A DNA stretch of 64,000 nt from Burkholderiales bacterium (lineage in GTDB: Bacteria > Pseudomonadota > Gammaproteobacteria > Burkholderiales > Casimicrobiaceae). Positions 21,420-30,101 of the stretch are shown piece after piece (position 1 is the stretch's first letter; each line of letters starts with the position of its first letter). The position numbers and the translations under genes are program-made. The stretch is from assembly GCA_015075645.1 (NCBI GenBank), contig JABTUF010000004.1, positions 434,001-498,000 of the forward strand, given 5' to 3'. The notes beneath the pieces are model-generated. The model ran no database searches. It had not been told where the DNA came from and worked only from the letters and a program-made list of their open reading frames with translations.

Positions 21420-23554
21420 GGGGTTCGGCGCATGGCCGGAGCGTCGGCGACACGCGTGTCGTTGGCCGCGCGGCGCATCACCGCGCTCGCATCGCCGACC
21501 GGCGGCGGACCGTAGAGCACGCTCACCTCGACGCGGCCGCTCTTCCAGGCGTGCTCGAGGTCGCGCTCGGTCGCCGCGAGGGTCTCCGGGTCGGCGTCGG
21601 AGAGACGCTGGATGCCGTAGGCGCGGTTGCGCCCGTTCATCTTGGCGAGATAGAGCGCCATGTCCACGAGCCCGATGGCGCGGTCCCACGACAGCGCGGC
21701 GGTCGTCGGCGGCAGCGGCAGCGGCACGTAGCCGATCGACACCGACGTGCGGATCGCGCGGTCGCCGGCCACGATCGGCTCGCCGGCGACCGCGCGCAGG
21801 ATGCGCGACGCGATGTCGTCGAGCCGGTCGGGCGAGGTGCGCGCCACGACGAGGAACTCCTCGCCGCCCCAGCGCACGATCGTGTCGCTCTCGCGCAGCG
21901 ATTCGCGCAACCGGCCCGCGACGGCGACCAGCACCGCGTCGCCGAGCGCGTGCCCGTGGCGGTCGTTGGTCTCCTTGAAGTGGTCGAGGTCGATCAGGAG
22001 CAGCGCGCGCGCGCCCGGGTCGTCGGCGCGGCGTCCCGACGAGATCGCCGCCGCCTCGGCCGCAATCAGATTCTGGAAGTGGCGGCGGTTGAACAGCCCG
22101 GTCAGCGGGTCGCGGCTGCTCTGGAACGACAGCTCGTCGTTCTTGCGCGCGAGCATCGCGTTCGACACGCGAAGCTTGCGGTAGAGCACGGTCACGACCG
22201 AGAACGACAGCGCGAACAGCGCGGCGAGCAGCCACCACACGCGCTGGCGCAGCGACTGGTTCGCGATCTCGGCGGTCTGCAGCGCATTCTCGCGCGCGAG
22301 CAGCGCGATCTCGCGCTGGTGCTTCTCCGACTCGTACTTCTCCTGCATCTCGAGCAGGATGCGCTGGCGCGCCTCGAACGCGATCTCGCCGATCAGCTTG
22401 CGCTCGCGGTGGTAGTGCGCGAGCGCTCCGCGGTAGTCGCCGACCGCCTCGAGGCTGCGTCCGTACTCGCCCGCGAGTTCGGCGATCTCCGCGGTCTGAC
22501 CGGTGCGCTCGTACTCGTTCAGCGCCTCGTCGGCGTAGCGCTTGCCCTCGGCGATGCGACCGGCGCCGAGCAGCGCGAAGCCGAGGTTCGCCTTGCTGGT
22601 CGCCTTCAGGTAGGTGTTGCCGGTCGCCTCCGCGAGGCGCAGCGCGTCGCGCGAGAGCCGCATCGCCTCGTTGTACTGCTTGCGCCGCAGGCGGATGTCG
22701 GCGAGGTTCACGAGCGCGCGGCTCTCCGCGGTGCGCGAGCGGATGTCGCGCGCGATGGCGAGCGCCTCCTGCATCGACGCGAGTTCGCGCGACGGGCGGT
22801 CGAGGCGTTCGACCGCCGCGGACTCGGCCATCCGCGCGTTCGCCATCGCGAAGCCGTTCTTCGCCTGCTCGCCGGCGCGGTAGGCGGCGAGGCTCGCCTC
22901 GAGCGCGTCGTGCGCGTTGCGGATCGCCGTCTGCAGCACCGAGATCTGGTAGAGCGTCATCGAGCGGCGGTAGGGGCTGCCGGCCGCCTCGGCGAGCGAG
23001 AGCGCTTCCTGCAGGCTCGAGAGCGCCTGGTCGGACTGCCCGCGCGAGCGGGCGGCCGTGCCGTAGGTGAGCGCGGAGCCGTAGCGCAGGTCCGCGTTGC
23101 CGGCCTGCACCGCCTGGGTGTGCGAAGCCTGCGCCAGCGCGGCGGCCTTCGACGCCTCGCCGGTCGCGAGTTCGACCGAACTGCGGATCAGCGCGGCCGC
23201 CGCGCGGGAATTGGGGTCCTGCGGCGCGGCGGCCTCGATCCGGTCGGCGAGTTCGTGGGCTTCGGGAATCCTGCGGGCGAGCACGCTCGCCTGTCCCGCC
23301 AGCGCGTAGACGACCGAGCGCTCAGCGATCGGGGCGGCATCGGCCTGCGGCAAGAGCGCGAGGAGCGCCGCCTGCGCCCGCTCCGGGAAGCCCGGGATCT
23401 CCGGCTCGATCGCCCGGGCGTCGCCGAGCACCGAGGCGGCGGCGGGCAACGACAGGACCATCGCACACGCCAGGGCGACGACGAGCGTCACGCATGCGCG
23501 CAGCGCGGCAGGGGCCCCCGCCTTCGGGAACCGGGTTGGGAGTGCTCGGGACAC
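21410..23554 (-). CDS. TPR-repeat diguanylate cyclase, membrane bound
   Basis: The start is taken at the GTG at 23554, because upstream sequence in frame runs into mnmE and because it gives a signal peptide or anchor (ALRACVTLVVALACAMVLSLPAAA). The product is 714 residues. Tetratricopeptide-like helical repeats fill about 50-400. A coiled coil and membrane segment (VWWLLAALFALSFSVVTVLY) precede the GGDEF domain (DPLTGLFNRRHFQNL, active motif GGEEF in IVRWGGEEFLVVA). The enzyme should make cyclic di-GMP from two GTP. The periplasmic TPR portion probably senses a protein or peptide. The gene is convergent with yidC and divergent from mnmE. Confidence 0.88.
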   Translation of the reverse strand: MSRALPTRFPKAGAPAALRACVTLVVALACAMVLSLPAAASVLGDARAIEPEIPGFPERAQAALLALLPQADAAPIAERSVVYALAGQASVLARRIPEAHELADRIEAAAPQDPNSRAAAALIRSSVELATGEASKAAALAQASHTQAVQAGNADLRYGSALTYGTAARSRGQSDQALSSLQEALSLAEAAGSPYRRSMTLYQISVLQTAIRNAHDALEASLAAYRAGEQAKNGFAMANARMAESAAVERLDRPSRELASMQEALAIARDIRSRTAESRALVNLADIRLRRKQYNEAMRLSRDALRLAEATGNTYLKATSKANLGFALLGAGRIAEGKRYADEALNEYERTGQTAEIAELAGEYGRSLEAVGDYRGALAHYHRERKLIGEIAFEARQRILLEMQEKYESEKHQREIALLARENALQTAEIANQSLRQRVWWLLAALFALSFSVVTVLYRKLRVSNAMLARKNDELSFQSSRDPLTGLFNRRHFQNLIAAEAAAISSGRRADDPGARALLLIDLDHFKETNDRHGHALGDAVLVAVAGRLRESLRESDTIVRWGGEEFLVVARTSPDRLDDIASRILRAVAGEPIVAGDRAIRTSVSIGYVPLPLPPTTAALSWDRAIGLVDMALYLAKMNGRNRAYGIQRLSDADPETLAATERDLEHAWKSGRVEVSVLYGPPPVGDASAVMRRAANDTRVADAPAMRRTPSD

Positions 23555-23666
23555 GTTTGCGCTCGAAACTGGCCCCGCGCCCGGTGGGACGGCGGGGTCA
23601 CGCCATCGTGGTGCAAGGGCCGTGCCGCGGGCGCGGGGGATGGCGCCCTCGGGTAGAGTCGCGCGC

Positions 23667-25115
23667 ATGAAAGCCGCCCCGACCGACACGATCGCCGCGA
23701 TCGCGACCCCGCCGGGGCGTGGCGGCATCGGCGTGGTCCGCGTCTCGGGGCCGGGGGCGCAGGCGGTGCTCGCGGGGATCGTCGGGCGCGAGGTGGCGCC
23801 GCGGGTGGCTACCCTCGCCACGTTTCGCGACGCGCGCGGCGCGCCGATCGATCAGGGGTTGGCGATGTTCTTTCCGGGCCCGGGCTCCTACACCGGCGAG
23901 AGCGTCGTCGAACTCCACGGCCACGGGAGCCCGGCGGCGCTGCGTTTGCTGCTCGCGCGCTGCGTCGAACTCGGCGCGCGATTGGCCGAGCCCGGCGAGT
24001 TCACCAAGCGCGCGTTCCTCAACGGCAAGCTCGACCTCGCGCAGGCGGAGAGCGTCGCCGACCTGATCGACGCCGCGAGCGCCACCGCCGCGCGCGCCGC
24101 CGCGCGCAGCCTCGCCGGCGAGTTCTCGCGCGAGGTGCGCGCGATCGTCGAGCGCGTGACGGAACTGCGCGCCTTCACCGAAGCGACGCTCGACTTCCCC
24201 GATGAGGACATCGAGTTCCTGCGCGCCTCCGACGCGGTGGGCAAGCTCGCCGCGGTCCGCGCGGACCTCGACGCGCTCGTCGCGCGCGCGGCGACCGGCG
24301 CGCGGCTCGCCGAGGGACTGGCGCTCGTGCTCGTCGGTCGTCCCAACGTCGGCAAGTCGAGCCTCATGAACGCTCTCGCGCGCGAGGACGTCGCGATCGT
24401 CACCGAGATCCCCGGCACCACGCGCGACACCGTCGAGCGCGCGATCGAACTGGGCGGCATCCCGCTCACCGTGATCGACACCGCGGGCCTGCGCGAGGCC
24501 GCCGACACGGTCGAGCGCCTCGGCATCGAACGTACCTGGGCCGCGGTCGAGCGCGCCGACGTCGCGCTCGTGCTGGTCGACGGGCGCGAGAGCGGCGACG
24601 GATTGCACGACGAGGACCGAGCGATCCTCGCGCGCTTGCCGGAGGCGCTGCCGCGCATCGTCGTGCACAACAAGGCGGACTTGTCGGGGCATCCCCCGGG
24701 CTCAGTGGAAGGTGCGGTGTCGGGCGCGACGCCGGACGATATGCAGCGCGAGATGCGAAGCGATACGCCACCCGAGATGCACCGCGATATGCACGGCGTG
24801 CGCGCGCACGTCTGGATCTCCGCGCTGACCGGCGCGGGCGTCGACGCCCTCGAGCGCGAGGTGCTCGCGATCGCCGGCGTGGCGGGCGCCGGCGAGGACG
24901 CGTTCATCGCGCGCGCGCGCCATCTCGTCGCGCTGCGCGAGGCGGCGACGCACCTCGCGGAGGCCGCCGGGCACCTGCGCGCGAGCGCGCCGCCGCTCGA
25001 ACTCTACGCGGAGGAGTTGCGCGAGGCGCAGCGCTCGCTCGCGGCGATCACCGGGGAGTTCACCGCCGACGATCTCTTGGGCGAGATCTTCGGGAGGTTC
25101 TGCATCGGGAAATAG
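23667..25115 (+). CDS. mnmE: tRNA modification GTPase MnmE
   Basis: The product is 482 residues from the ATG at 23667 (MKAAPTDTIAAIATPPGRGG). The tetrahydrofolate-binding N-terminal domain is followed by the G domain: G1 GRPNVGKSSL (about 223), G2 GTTRD, G3 DTAGL, G4 NKADL. The C-terminal motif is GRFCIGK with its conserved Cys. With MnmG it installs carboxymethylaminomethyl at U34 of certain tRNAs. A run of about 30 residues between G4 and the G5-like ISALTG carries a Met/Arg/Asp-rich degenerate repeat (DDMQREM, PPEMHRDMHG) not expected in this loop. The gene is intact, and accessory DNA begins directly after its stop. Confidence 0.96.
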   Translation: MKAAPTDTIAAIATPPGRGGIGVVRVSGPGAQAVLAGIVGREVAPRVATLATFRDARGAPIDQGLAMFFPGPGSYTGESVVELHGHGSPAALRLLLARCVELGARLAEPGEFTKRAFLNGKLDLAQAESVADLIDAASATAARAAARSLAGEFSREVRAIVERVTELRAFTEATLDFPDEDIEFLRASDAVGKLAAVRADLDALVARAATGARLAEGLALVLVGRPNVGKSSLMNALAREDVAIVTEIPGTTRDTVERAIELGGIPLTVIDTAGLREAADTVERLGIERTWAAVERADVALVLVDGRESGDGLHDEDRAILARLPEALPRIVVHNKADLSGHPPGSVEGAVSGATPDDMQREMRSDTPPEMHRDMHGVRAHVWISALTGAGVDALEREVLAIAGVAGAGEDAFIARARHLVALREAATHLAEAAGHLRASAPPLELYAEELREAQRSLAAITGEFTADDLLGEIFGRFCIGK

Positions 25116-25719
25116 GAAATTGGACAAACGACAACGGCGATGCCGCGGATGCTCCGGTACGGGTGGACGTTGTTGTCGCCGCCGTTGCCTTCGTCGGTGT
25201 CCAGCTCGTCGGAGCTGTGGAAGGCGATCGCCTCCTGCACCTCGTCGAACAGCTCCTTGAAGTCGACGATGTGGCCGTAGTCCTTGTCGTCGCCGTCGAG
25301 CCGGTTCGTGCGGCAGACCGCCTGGAACAGATGGTGGTCGCGTAGCTCGTTGTCGAGATAGATGTAGGTGCAGGAGGGTGCGTCGAAGCCGATCAGGAGC
25401 TTGCTGACGACGATCAGGAGCTTCATGTTCGCCGGTTCCTCGATGAAGCGGCGCTTCGCCTCGTCCTCGTACTGTTTCGTCGTCTGGCCGCGCGCGAGGA
25501 CGTGCTGCGTGTAGGTGTCGAACTTGTAGCGCTCGTCGCTGTCGACCGGCTCGCGCGAGATCGCGTTGTGGTTGGGCTCGTAGGAGGTGACGATCCCGCA
25601 GTGGCGGCCGAAGCTCATGTTCCGGAACAGCCGCAAGTAGTGGCAGGCGTCGTGGATCGAGGCCGCCACGAGGATCGCGGTCCCGCGGTCGAGGTTGAGC
25701 TGCGGCTTCAGGCTGAAGC
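25116..25719 (-). pseudogene. Fragment of a type I restriction endonuclease R subunit
   Basis: The minus-strand frame encodes an internal piece of an HsdR-type helicase (HCGIVTSYEPNHNAISRE, MKLLIVVSKLLIGFDAPSCT, LFQAVCRTNRLDGDDKDYGH, IVDFKELFDEVQEAIAF). It has neither N-terminus nor C-terminus. The 3' side is cut near the mnmE stop codon, and the 5' side fuses at about 25719 to a DUF4143 ATPase fragment. Its sequence differs clearly from the HsdR encoded at 30-33 kb, so it is the relic of a second system rather than a duplication. Confidence 0.8.
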
Positions 25720-26460
25720 CCGCTGTCCACGACATGCACCTTCGGCGACTTGATCAGGCGGCTCGCCTGGTTGCGATGCCAGGGCGCGAGACGGCGCACC
25801 AGGTACAGCCGCTCGCATACAGCCAGGTAGTGTTCGACCGTCTCGCGGCGCAGGTCGAGGTCGTTGCCGAGGCTCGACACGTTCAGCAGCTCGCCCGTGC
25901 GCAGCGCCAGCATCTCCAGCAGGCGCCCCACCGCGGCGGTGTCGCGGACCCGCGCGACGTCCTGCACGTCGCGCTCCAGCAGTGTGCGCAGGTACTCGCG
26001 ATGCCAGGCGCGGGCGCGGGCGGGGGGCGCCGCACCGCTTCAGGAAAACCGCCCGCGACGATGCGCTCGGCCAGTACCAGCGGGGCGCATGGTGTCGACA
26101 ATGTGATCGCCGGTCGCAGTCGCCCGGCCAGGAGCGCCCCCAGGAACCGGCCCGGCGCGCGCGCCTGCTCGGCGGCCGTCAGCGGTTGCAGTTGCACGAC
26201 CTCCATACGTCCGGCCAGCGAGTCGCCGAGCCCGCGCAGGAGGAGCAGGTTGGCGGAGCCGGTGAGCACGAAGCGGCCGGGCCTCCTGTCGCGGTCCACG
26301 GCCAGCTTGAGCGTCCGCAGCAGCTCCGGCACGCGCTGGATCTCGTCGAGGATCGCCCGGGCCGGCAGCGCCGACACGAAACCGGTCGGGTCGGCTCGGG
26401 CGAAGGAGAGCGTCGCGGCGTCGTCGAAGGTGACGTACGCGTAGCGCGGCCTTCAGCGCG
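25720..26460 (-). pseudogene. Broken AAA ATPase with DUF4143 domain
   Basis: Two frames together read as an AAA_14/DUF4143 protein: RYAYVTFDDAATLSFARAD, ARAILDEIQRVPELLRTLK, RPGRFVLTGSANLLLLRGLG and LAERIVAGGFPEAV in one frame, then RRETVEHYLAVCERLYLVRR and SPKVHVVDSGL in another. The switch is around 25960-26020. The Walker A N-terminus is missing (another shift near 26445), and the C-terminus is replaced by the HsdR fragment. Such ATPases are common beside toxin-antitoxin and restriction genes, and their role is not well defined. Confidence 0.75.
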
Positions 26461-26592
26461 GCCGGCAGCGGCCGGGCGTAGAGTTCCGTACGCGACTTCG
26501 GCGCGCGACCGTCCCTTTGCCTATTTCGCCAGCGGCCGATTGCCGGTTGGCGCCCCGGCCGCCGGGCCGCTCGCCGCCCGGGGCGGAGCTGG

Positions 26593-26675
26593 CTATCGGA
26601 GCACGCGGATCTCGACGCCGGCGCCCACGGCCCGCGCGTACTTCTCGATCGTCGTCAACGTCGGACGCGTGTAGC
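26593..26675 (-). pseudogene. 3' part of an XRE-family antitoxin gene, split by IS21
   Basis: On the minus strand it encodes YTRPTLTTIEKYARAVGAGV then EIRVLR and a stop (26593-26595). This is the typical C-terminal half of a short helix-turn-helix antitoxin. Its other half is at 29190-29412, on the far side of the insertion sequence, and the reading frame joins precisely when one copy of the target duplication is removed. Confidence 0.82.
26670..26675. repeat. Left copy of the IS21 target-site duplication (TGTAGC)
   Basis: TGTAGC (26670-26675, with a shared G at 26669) recurs at 29190-29195 (shared G at 29189). The two copies flank the insertion element exactly where the antitoxin gene is interrupted. 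Confidence 0.8.
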
Positions 26676-26809
26676 CCCCGGCGGCCACCCAAACTCCTCC
26701 ACTCGTGGCCACCCCAAATTCCCCCACCTGATCGAGCATAGCGGCGCCTGATCGGGGCGCCGCGCGGCGGGACGTTACCGTTGCCCCTCACCATCGTGAG
26801 GGGGAAGGA

Positions 26810-28330
26810 GTGAACGTCTTGAAGCCGGAGTTGTTGACCACGATTCGCACGCTGCTCGCGCAGGGTGCGACGCAGCGGGAGATCGAGCGATTCACCGGGG
26901 TGGATCGCAAGACCATCCGTCGCTACCAGCGGGCAAATTCCTCCGGGGTGGCCACCGGCGCGGAAGCTGGGGACGAGCAATTCCCCACCCGGCCACCGGC
27001 GCCGACGCTGTCGGCGTGCGCGCCACACCGGAACTGGGTCGAGGCCCAGGTCGAGCTCGGGCGCAACGCCGTGAGCATCTACCAGGACCTGGTGGAACTG
27101 CACGGCTTCGCCCACCCTACAACGCGGTGAAGCGCTTCGTGGCGAGCCTCAAGCGCCGCGCACCGGAGCGCTTCGACGTGCTCGAGTTCCTGCCCGGGGA
27201 GGAAGCGCAGGTCGACTACGGCCAGGGCGCGCCCACGCTGCACGCCAACGGCAGTACCGCCGCCGTACCTGTTCGTGATGACGCGCAAGGTCCTCGGGCA
27301 AGAGTTTCCGCAAGAGGGTCTGGCAGACCAGCCAGGACCGCTGGGCACGCCTGCACGAAGAAGCCTTCCGGGCCTTGGGCGGGTGCTGCAAGTACGTCGT
27401 GCTCGACAACCTGAAGGAGGGCGTGATCCGGCCCGACATCTACGCCCCGGAATTGAATCCGGTGTACGCGGCGATGCTCGCCCATTACTCGGCGGTGGCC
27501 GACCCGTGCCGGGTGCGAGACCCCAATCGAAAGGGCACGGTCGAGAACGCGATCCAACATACCCAGACCACGGCCCTCAAGGGTCGCCGTTTCGAGTCGA
27601 TCGAAGCGCAGAACGAATGGCTCGCCCACTGGGAGGAGCGCTGGGCCGCCCCGCGTATCCACGGCCGCAAGAAACGGCAGGTGGCCGAGCTCTTCCGCGA
27701 GGAACAGCCGCATCTGCAGCCGTTGCCGGCGAGCGGCTTCGCATTCTTCCGCCAGAGCGTGCGAACCGTCGACGACGCCGGCCTGGTGCAAGTCGAAGGC
27801 TCCTACTACGCCGCACTTCCCGCTGCCCCTCATGGCGAAGTCACGGTGCGCGCCTTCGCCCAGTCGATCGAGATCCTCGATGCCCGCGGCCAACTGTTGC
27901 GCCGCCATCCAAAGGCTACGCGCAAAGGCGCGTTCGTGCTCGAGGGCACCGACCGCATCTTCAATCCCTCGCGCGAGACCACGCGAATGCTCGCGCGCAT
28001 GGACAAGATCGGCCCCCGCACGGCAGCCTTCGCGCGCGAGCTCTTCGCCCGCGTCTCGGCCGCCCGGGCCAGCGCGCGATCTACGGCCTCGTGCAACTGC
28101 CGCGCCGATACACCTGTGCCGACATCGAGGCAGCAGTCTGCGCGCAGCTGCTCGCCGCCGACTGCCTCTCCTACGCGGCGGTAAAACGCGCGCTCGACCG
28201 CCGGCGAAGCCGCCGCCGCCTCGCCGCCGGCCACCACGAGCGTCGAAGGCCCGCAGATCCGACCGATCACCGACTATCAATCGTTCTGGGAAACCCACAC
28301 CCGGACGCGCACACGCCGACGACGGAGACC
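26810..28330 (+). pseudogene. istA: istA transposase gene, multiply frameshifted
   Basis: Pieces in successive frames align to an IS21 transposase. They are an N-terminal helix-turn-helix (LLAQGATQREIERFTGVDRK), the first part of the DDE core (RFDVLEFLPGEEAQVDYGQG), then YVVLDNLKEGVIRPDIYAPE with PNRKGTVENAIQHTQ, and a C-terminal region (LPRRYTCADIEAAVCAQLLA). Frame changes occur near 27117, 27255-27370, 28070 and 28205. Several look like loss of one base in C or G runs, for example cgccgccgtac where cgccgcccgtac would restore the frame. Confidence 0.85.
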
Positions 28331-28333
28331 TCG

Positions 28334-29110
28334 ATGGCCATGTCCATCACTGAGCTCGAACGCGCGCTGCGCAGCCTGCGCCTGTCCGGCATGCGTGCCA
28401 CCCGCATCGAAGCTCGTGCCCTGCAGGTCGCCAGCCACGATCGCGGATGGACTTCATCGAAGCGTTCTCCTGGCTCGTGCAGGACGAACTCGACCGCCGC
28501 CGCTCACGCTTGCTCGATCGCCGCTACCTGCTGTCGGGCTCACCGAGCGCAAAGCCCTCAAGGACTTCGACTGGAGCTACAACCCGCGGCTGCCCAAACG
28601 CGACGTGCTCGAACTCGCCACCCTCAAATTCATCGACACCCACGAGGATGCACTGCTCATCAGCCCGCCCGGCACCGGCAAAGCCACGCGGCCGCCAAGC
28701 GCTCGCCCTGCTCGCCGTCAACCGCGGCTACAAAGTCCTCTACCGCGAAGCGCATCAACTCATCGAAGACATCAGCGAAGCGCGCGAGCTCGGGCGCACT
28801 ACGGAAACTGCGCGCTCAGCTGCGAAGCGCCGATCTGCTGCTCATCGACGACCTGTTCTTGCGCAAGCTTCCGGCCACCGCCGGCGACGAACTGGCCGAC
28901 GTGCTGATGAGCCGCCACGAAAAGGCCGCCACCGTCATCACGTCGAATCGGCCGCTCGAGGACTGGCCGAAGCTACTCGGCGATGTCGTCGTGGTCACCC
29001 CGCTGCTCGACCGCCTCATGCATCACGGACACCTACTCAAGTTCGAAGGAAAGAGCTGGCGCCTGAAGGAGGCCGCCAGCCGCATTGCCAAGCACGCATC
29101 AGCCCACTAA
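28334..29110 (+). pseudogene. istB: istB helper ATPase gene, multiply frameshifted
   Basis: From the ATG at 28334 (MAMSITELERALRSLRLSGM) the IstB sequence continues in pieces: MDFIEAFSWLVQDELDRRRS, LKDFDWSYNPRLPKRDVLEL with the P-loop SPPGTGK, YKVLYREAHQLIEDISEARE, and an intact C-terminus (SADLLLIDDLFLRKLPATAG) ending at 29110. Shifts lie near 28440, 28545, 28680-28700 and 28800. IstB is an AAA+ protein that directs IstA target choice, and this copy cannot make it. Confidence 0.85.
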
Positions 29111-29189
29111 AGTTCCACCCGTCCCACCGCACCGGGTGGAGGAATTTGACCCGGCCACAGGTGGAGGAGTTTGAAGTGGCCGCCCGGGG

Positions 29190-29412
29190 TGTAGCGGCCG
29201 CTTTCGAGCCGCGAGACCGCGCTCGTGGCCGTGAACATGCGCGCCGCGACCTCCGCCTGGCTCATCCCTGCGTCCGTGCGGGCGGCGACGAGGTCGGCGA
29301 CGAGCGATTGCAGCGTCCGGTCGCGCGCGAGCGCCTGCGCGCAACGCCTGCGCCGCTCGGGCCCGCTCTGCATCGCGAGACTCGCGGCGAGGCGATAGGC
29401 ACGATCGTGCAC
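29190..29412 (-). pseudogene. 5' part of the XRE antitoxin gene split by IS21
   Basis: From a GTG at 29412 the minus strand encodes a helix-turn-helix protein: LQSLVADLVAARTDAGMSQA, then EVAARMFTATSAVSRLESGR and Tyr, where the insertion interrupts it. Joined to the piece at 26593-26675 it gives an ordinary HigA/XRE-like antitoxin of roughly 100 residues. A palindrome upstream (29440-29455) is placed for autoregulation. No partner toxin is recognisable upstream. Confidence 0.8.
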
Positions 29413-29439
29413 GGGGGCGGTGGTCCTGCAGGCGGGGGG

Positions 29440-29455
29440 TTAGCAACAATGCTAA
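29440..29455. promoter_or_regulatory. Palindromic operator upstream of the split antitoxin gene
   Basis: TTAGCA-ACAA-TGCTAA is a perfect 6-base dyad with a 4-base spacer, 28 bases upstream of the antitoxin GTG. XRE antitoxins commonly bind such sites to repress their own promoter. Confidence 0.5.
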
Positions 29456-29753
29456 GTTCCACCGCCGCAGATGCCCATCGGCCGTTCGGACGAACCTGCG
29501 CCGTTCCGGGGTCGTTCCCCGGCGCGAAAAGGACACCTCGACCGCGCGCCCGGCCACATTCATGATCATGCCCGTCGCCGCCGGGCAAGCGCTTCGAACG
29601 CGCGCGCCGGAGCCGCTCATCGCGCCCCGCCCGCGTCGAAACGCGACCGGGCAGGGTCCGTCGTGCAAGTTGGCACTTTCGCTAACAGTCTCTGCGACGA
29701 CACCCGTCAGCGGTCGGGCGCCGGCGGCTCCACGAGCCGCGTCCTCCCGGTGA

Positions 29754-29909
29754 GTGCAGGTACTGCGCCTGTTCAGCCTCGCCCGGCGCCACTGCCTCAC
29801 CCAGGCCGGCGAAACCGTCCAAGTGTTCGAGGTCGAACTCGCCGACCTGCAGCGCCAGATCTTGGGCTTGCTACGCGTCTGCGAGGCCGCTTACCGCGCC
29901 CGCGACTGA
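29754..29909 (+). CDS. Short orphan ORF, possible gene remnant
   Basis: A GTG at 29754 opens 51 codons encoding VQVLRLFSLARRHCLTQAGE followed by VFEVELADLQRQILGLLRV. The amphipathic helical sequence looks protein-like rather than a compositional shadow, but I do not recognise the family. A TGA lies in frame immediately upstream and no RBS is evident, so it may be the tail of a lost gene. Confidence 0.35.
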   Translation: MQVLRLFSLARRHCLTQAGETVQVFEVELADLQRQILGLLRVCEAAYRARD

Positions 29910-30101
29910 CCCAACACTCGTCCTCGAGAAGTTCAGCGCAAACGCGTCTGCCGATGTGCGGAATGTCAGGCCAGCGATGCAACAACGGCACGAAGCGGGA
30001 GTGGTGTCCCGCGTCCCTCGCAGTTCCCGGCTCGCCTCGGCGATCGGGACCGACAGAAACACGGATCCGAAACCACGACACCGAATGACGAGCGCAGCGC
30101 G

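Larger units (their letters stand above)
26676..29189 (+). mobile_element. IS21-family insertion sequence, inactivated
   Basis: The element is about 2.5 kb, with istA-like and istB-like genes in tandem on the plus strand. Imperfect terminal inverted repeats of about 50 bases (26676-26727 against 29135-29189) start CCCCGGCGGCCAC and CCCCGGGCGGCCAC. Each contains two copies of a ggccac-n-caaa-tcc-ccac block, the multiple-terminal-repeat pattern of IS21 elements. A 6-7 bp duplication flanks it. Both genes carry several frameshifts, so it cannot transpose on its own. Confidence 0.88.
29413..30101. other. Gene-poor spacer between antitoxin remnant and hsdR
   Basis: Apart from the operator at 29440-29455 and one short plus-strand ORF (29754-29909), I see no supported gene. 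Open frames here are short and have compositional, shadow-like translations. Confidence 0.5.
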
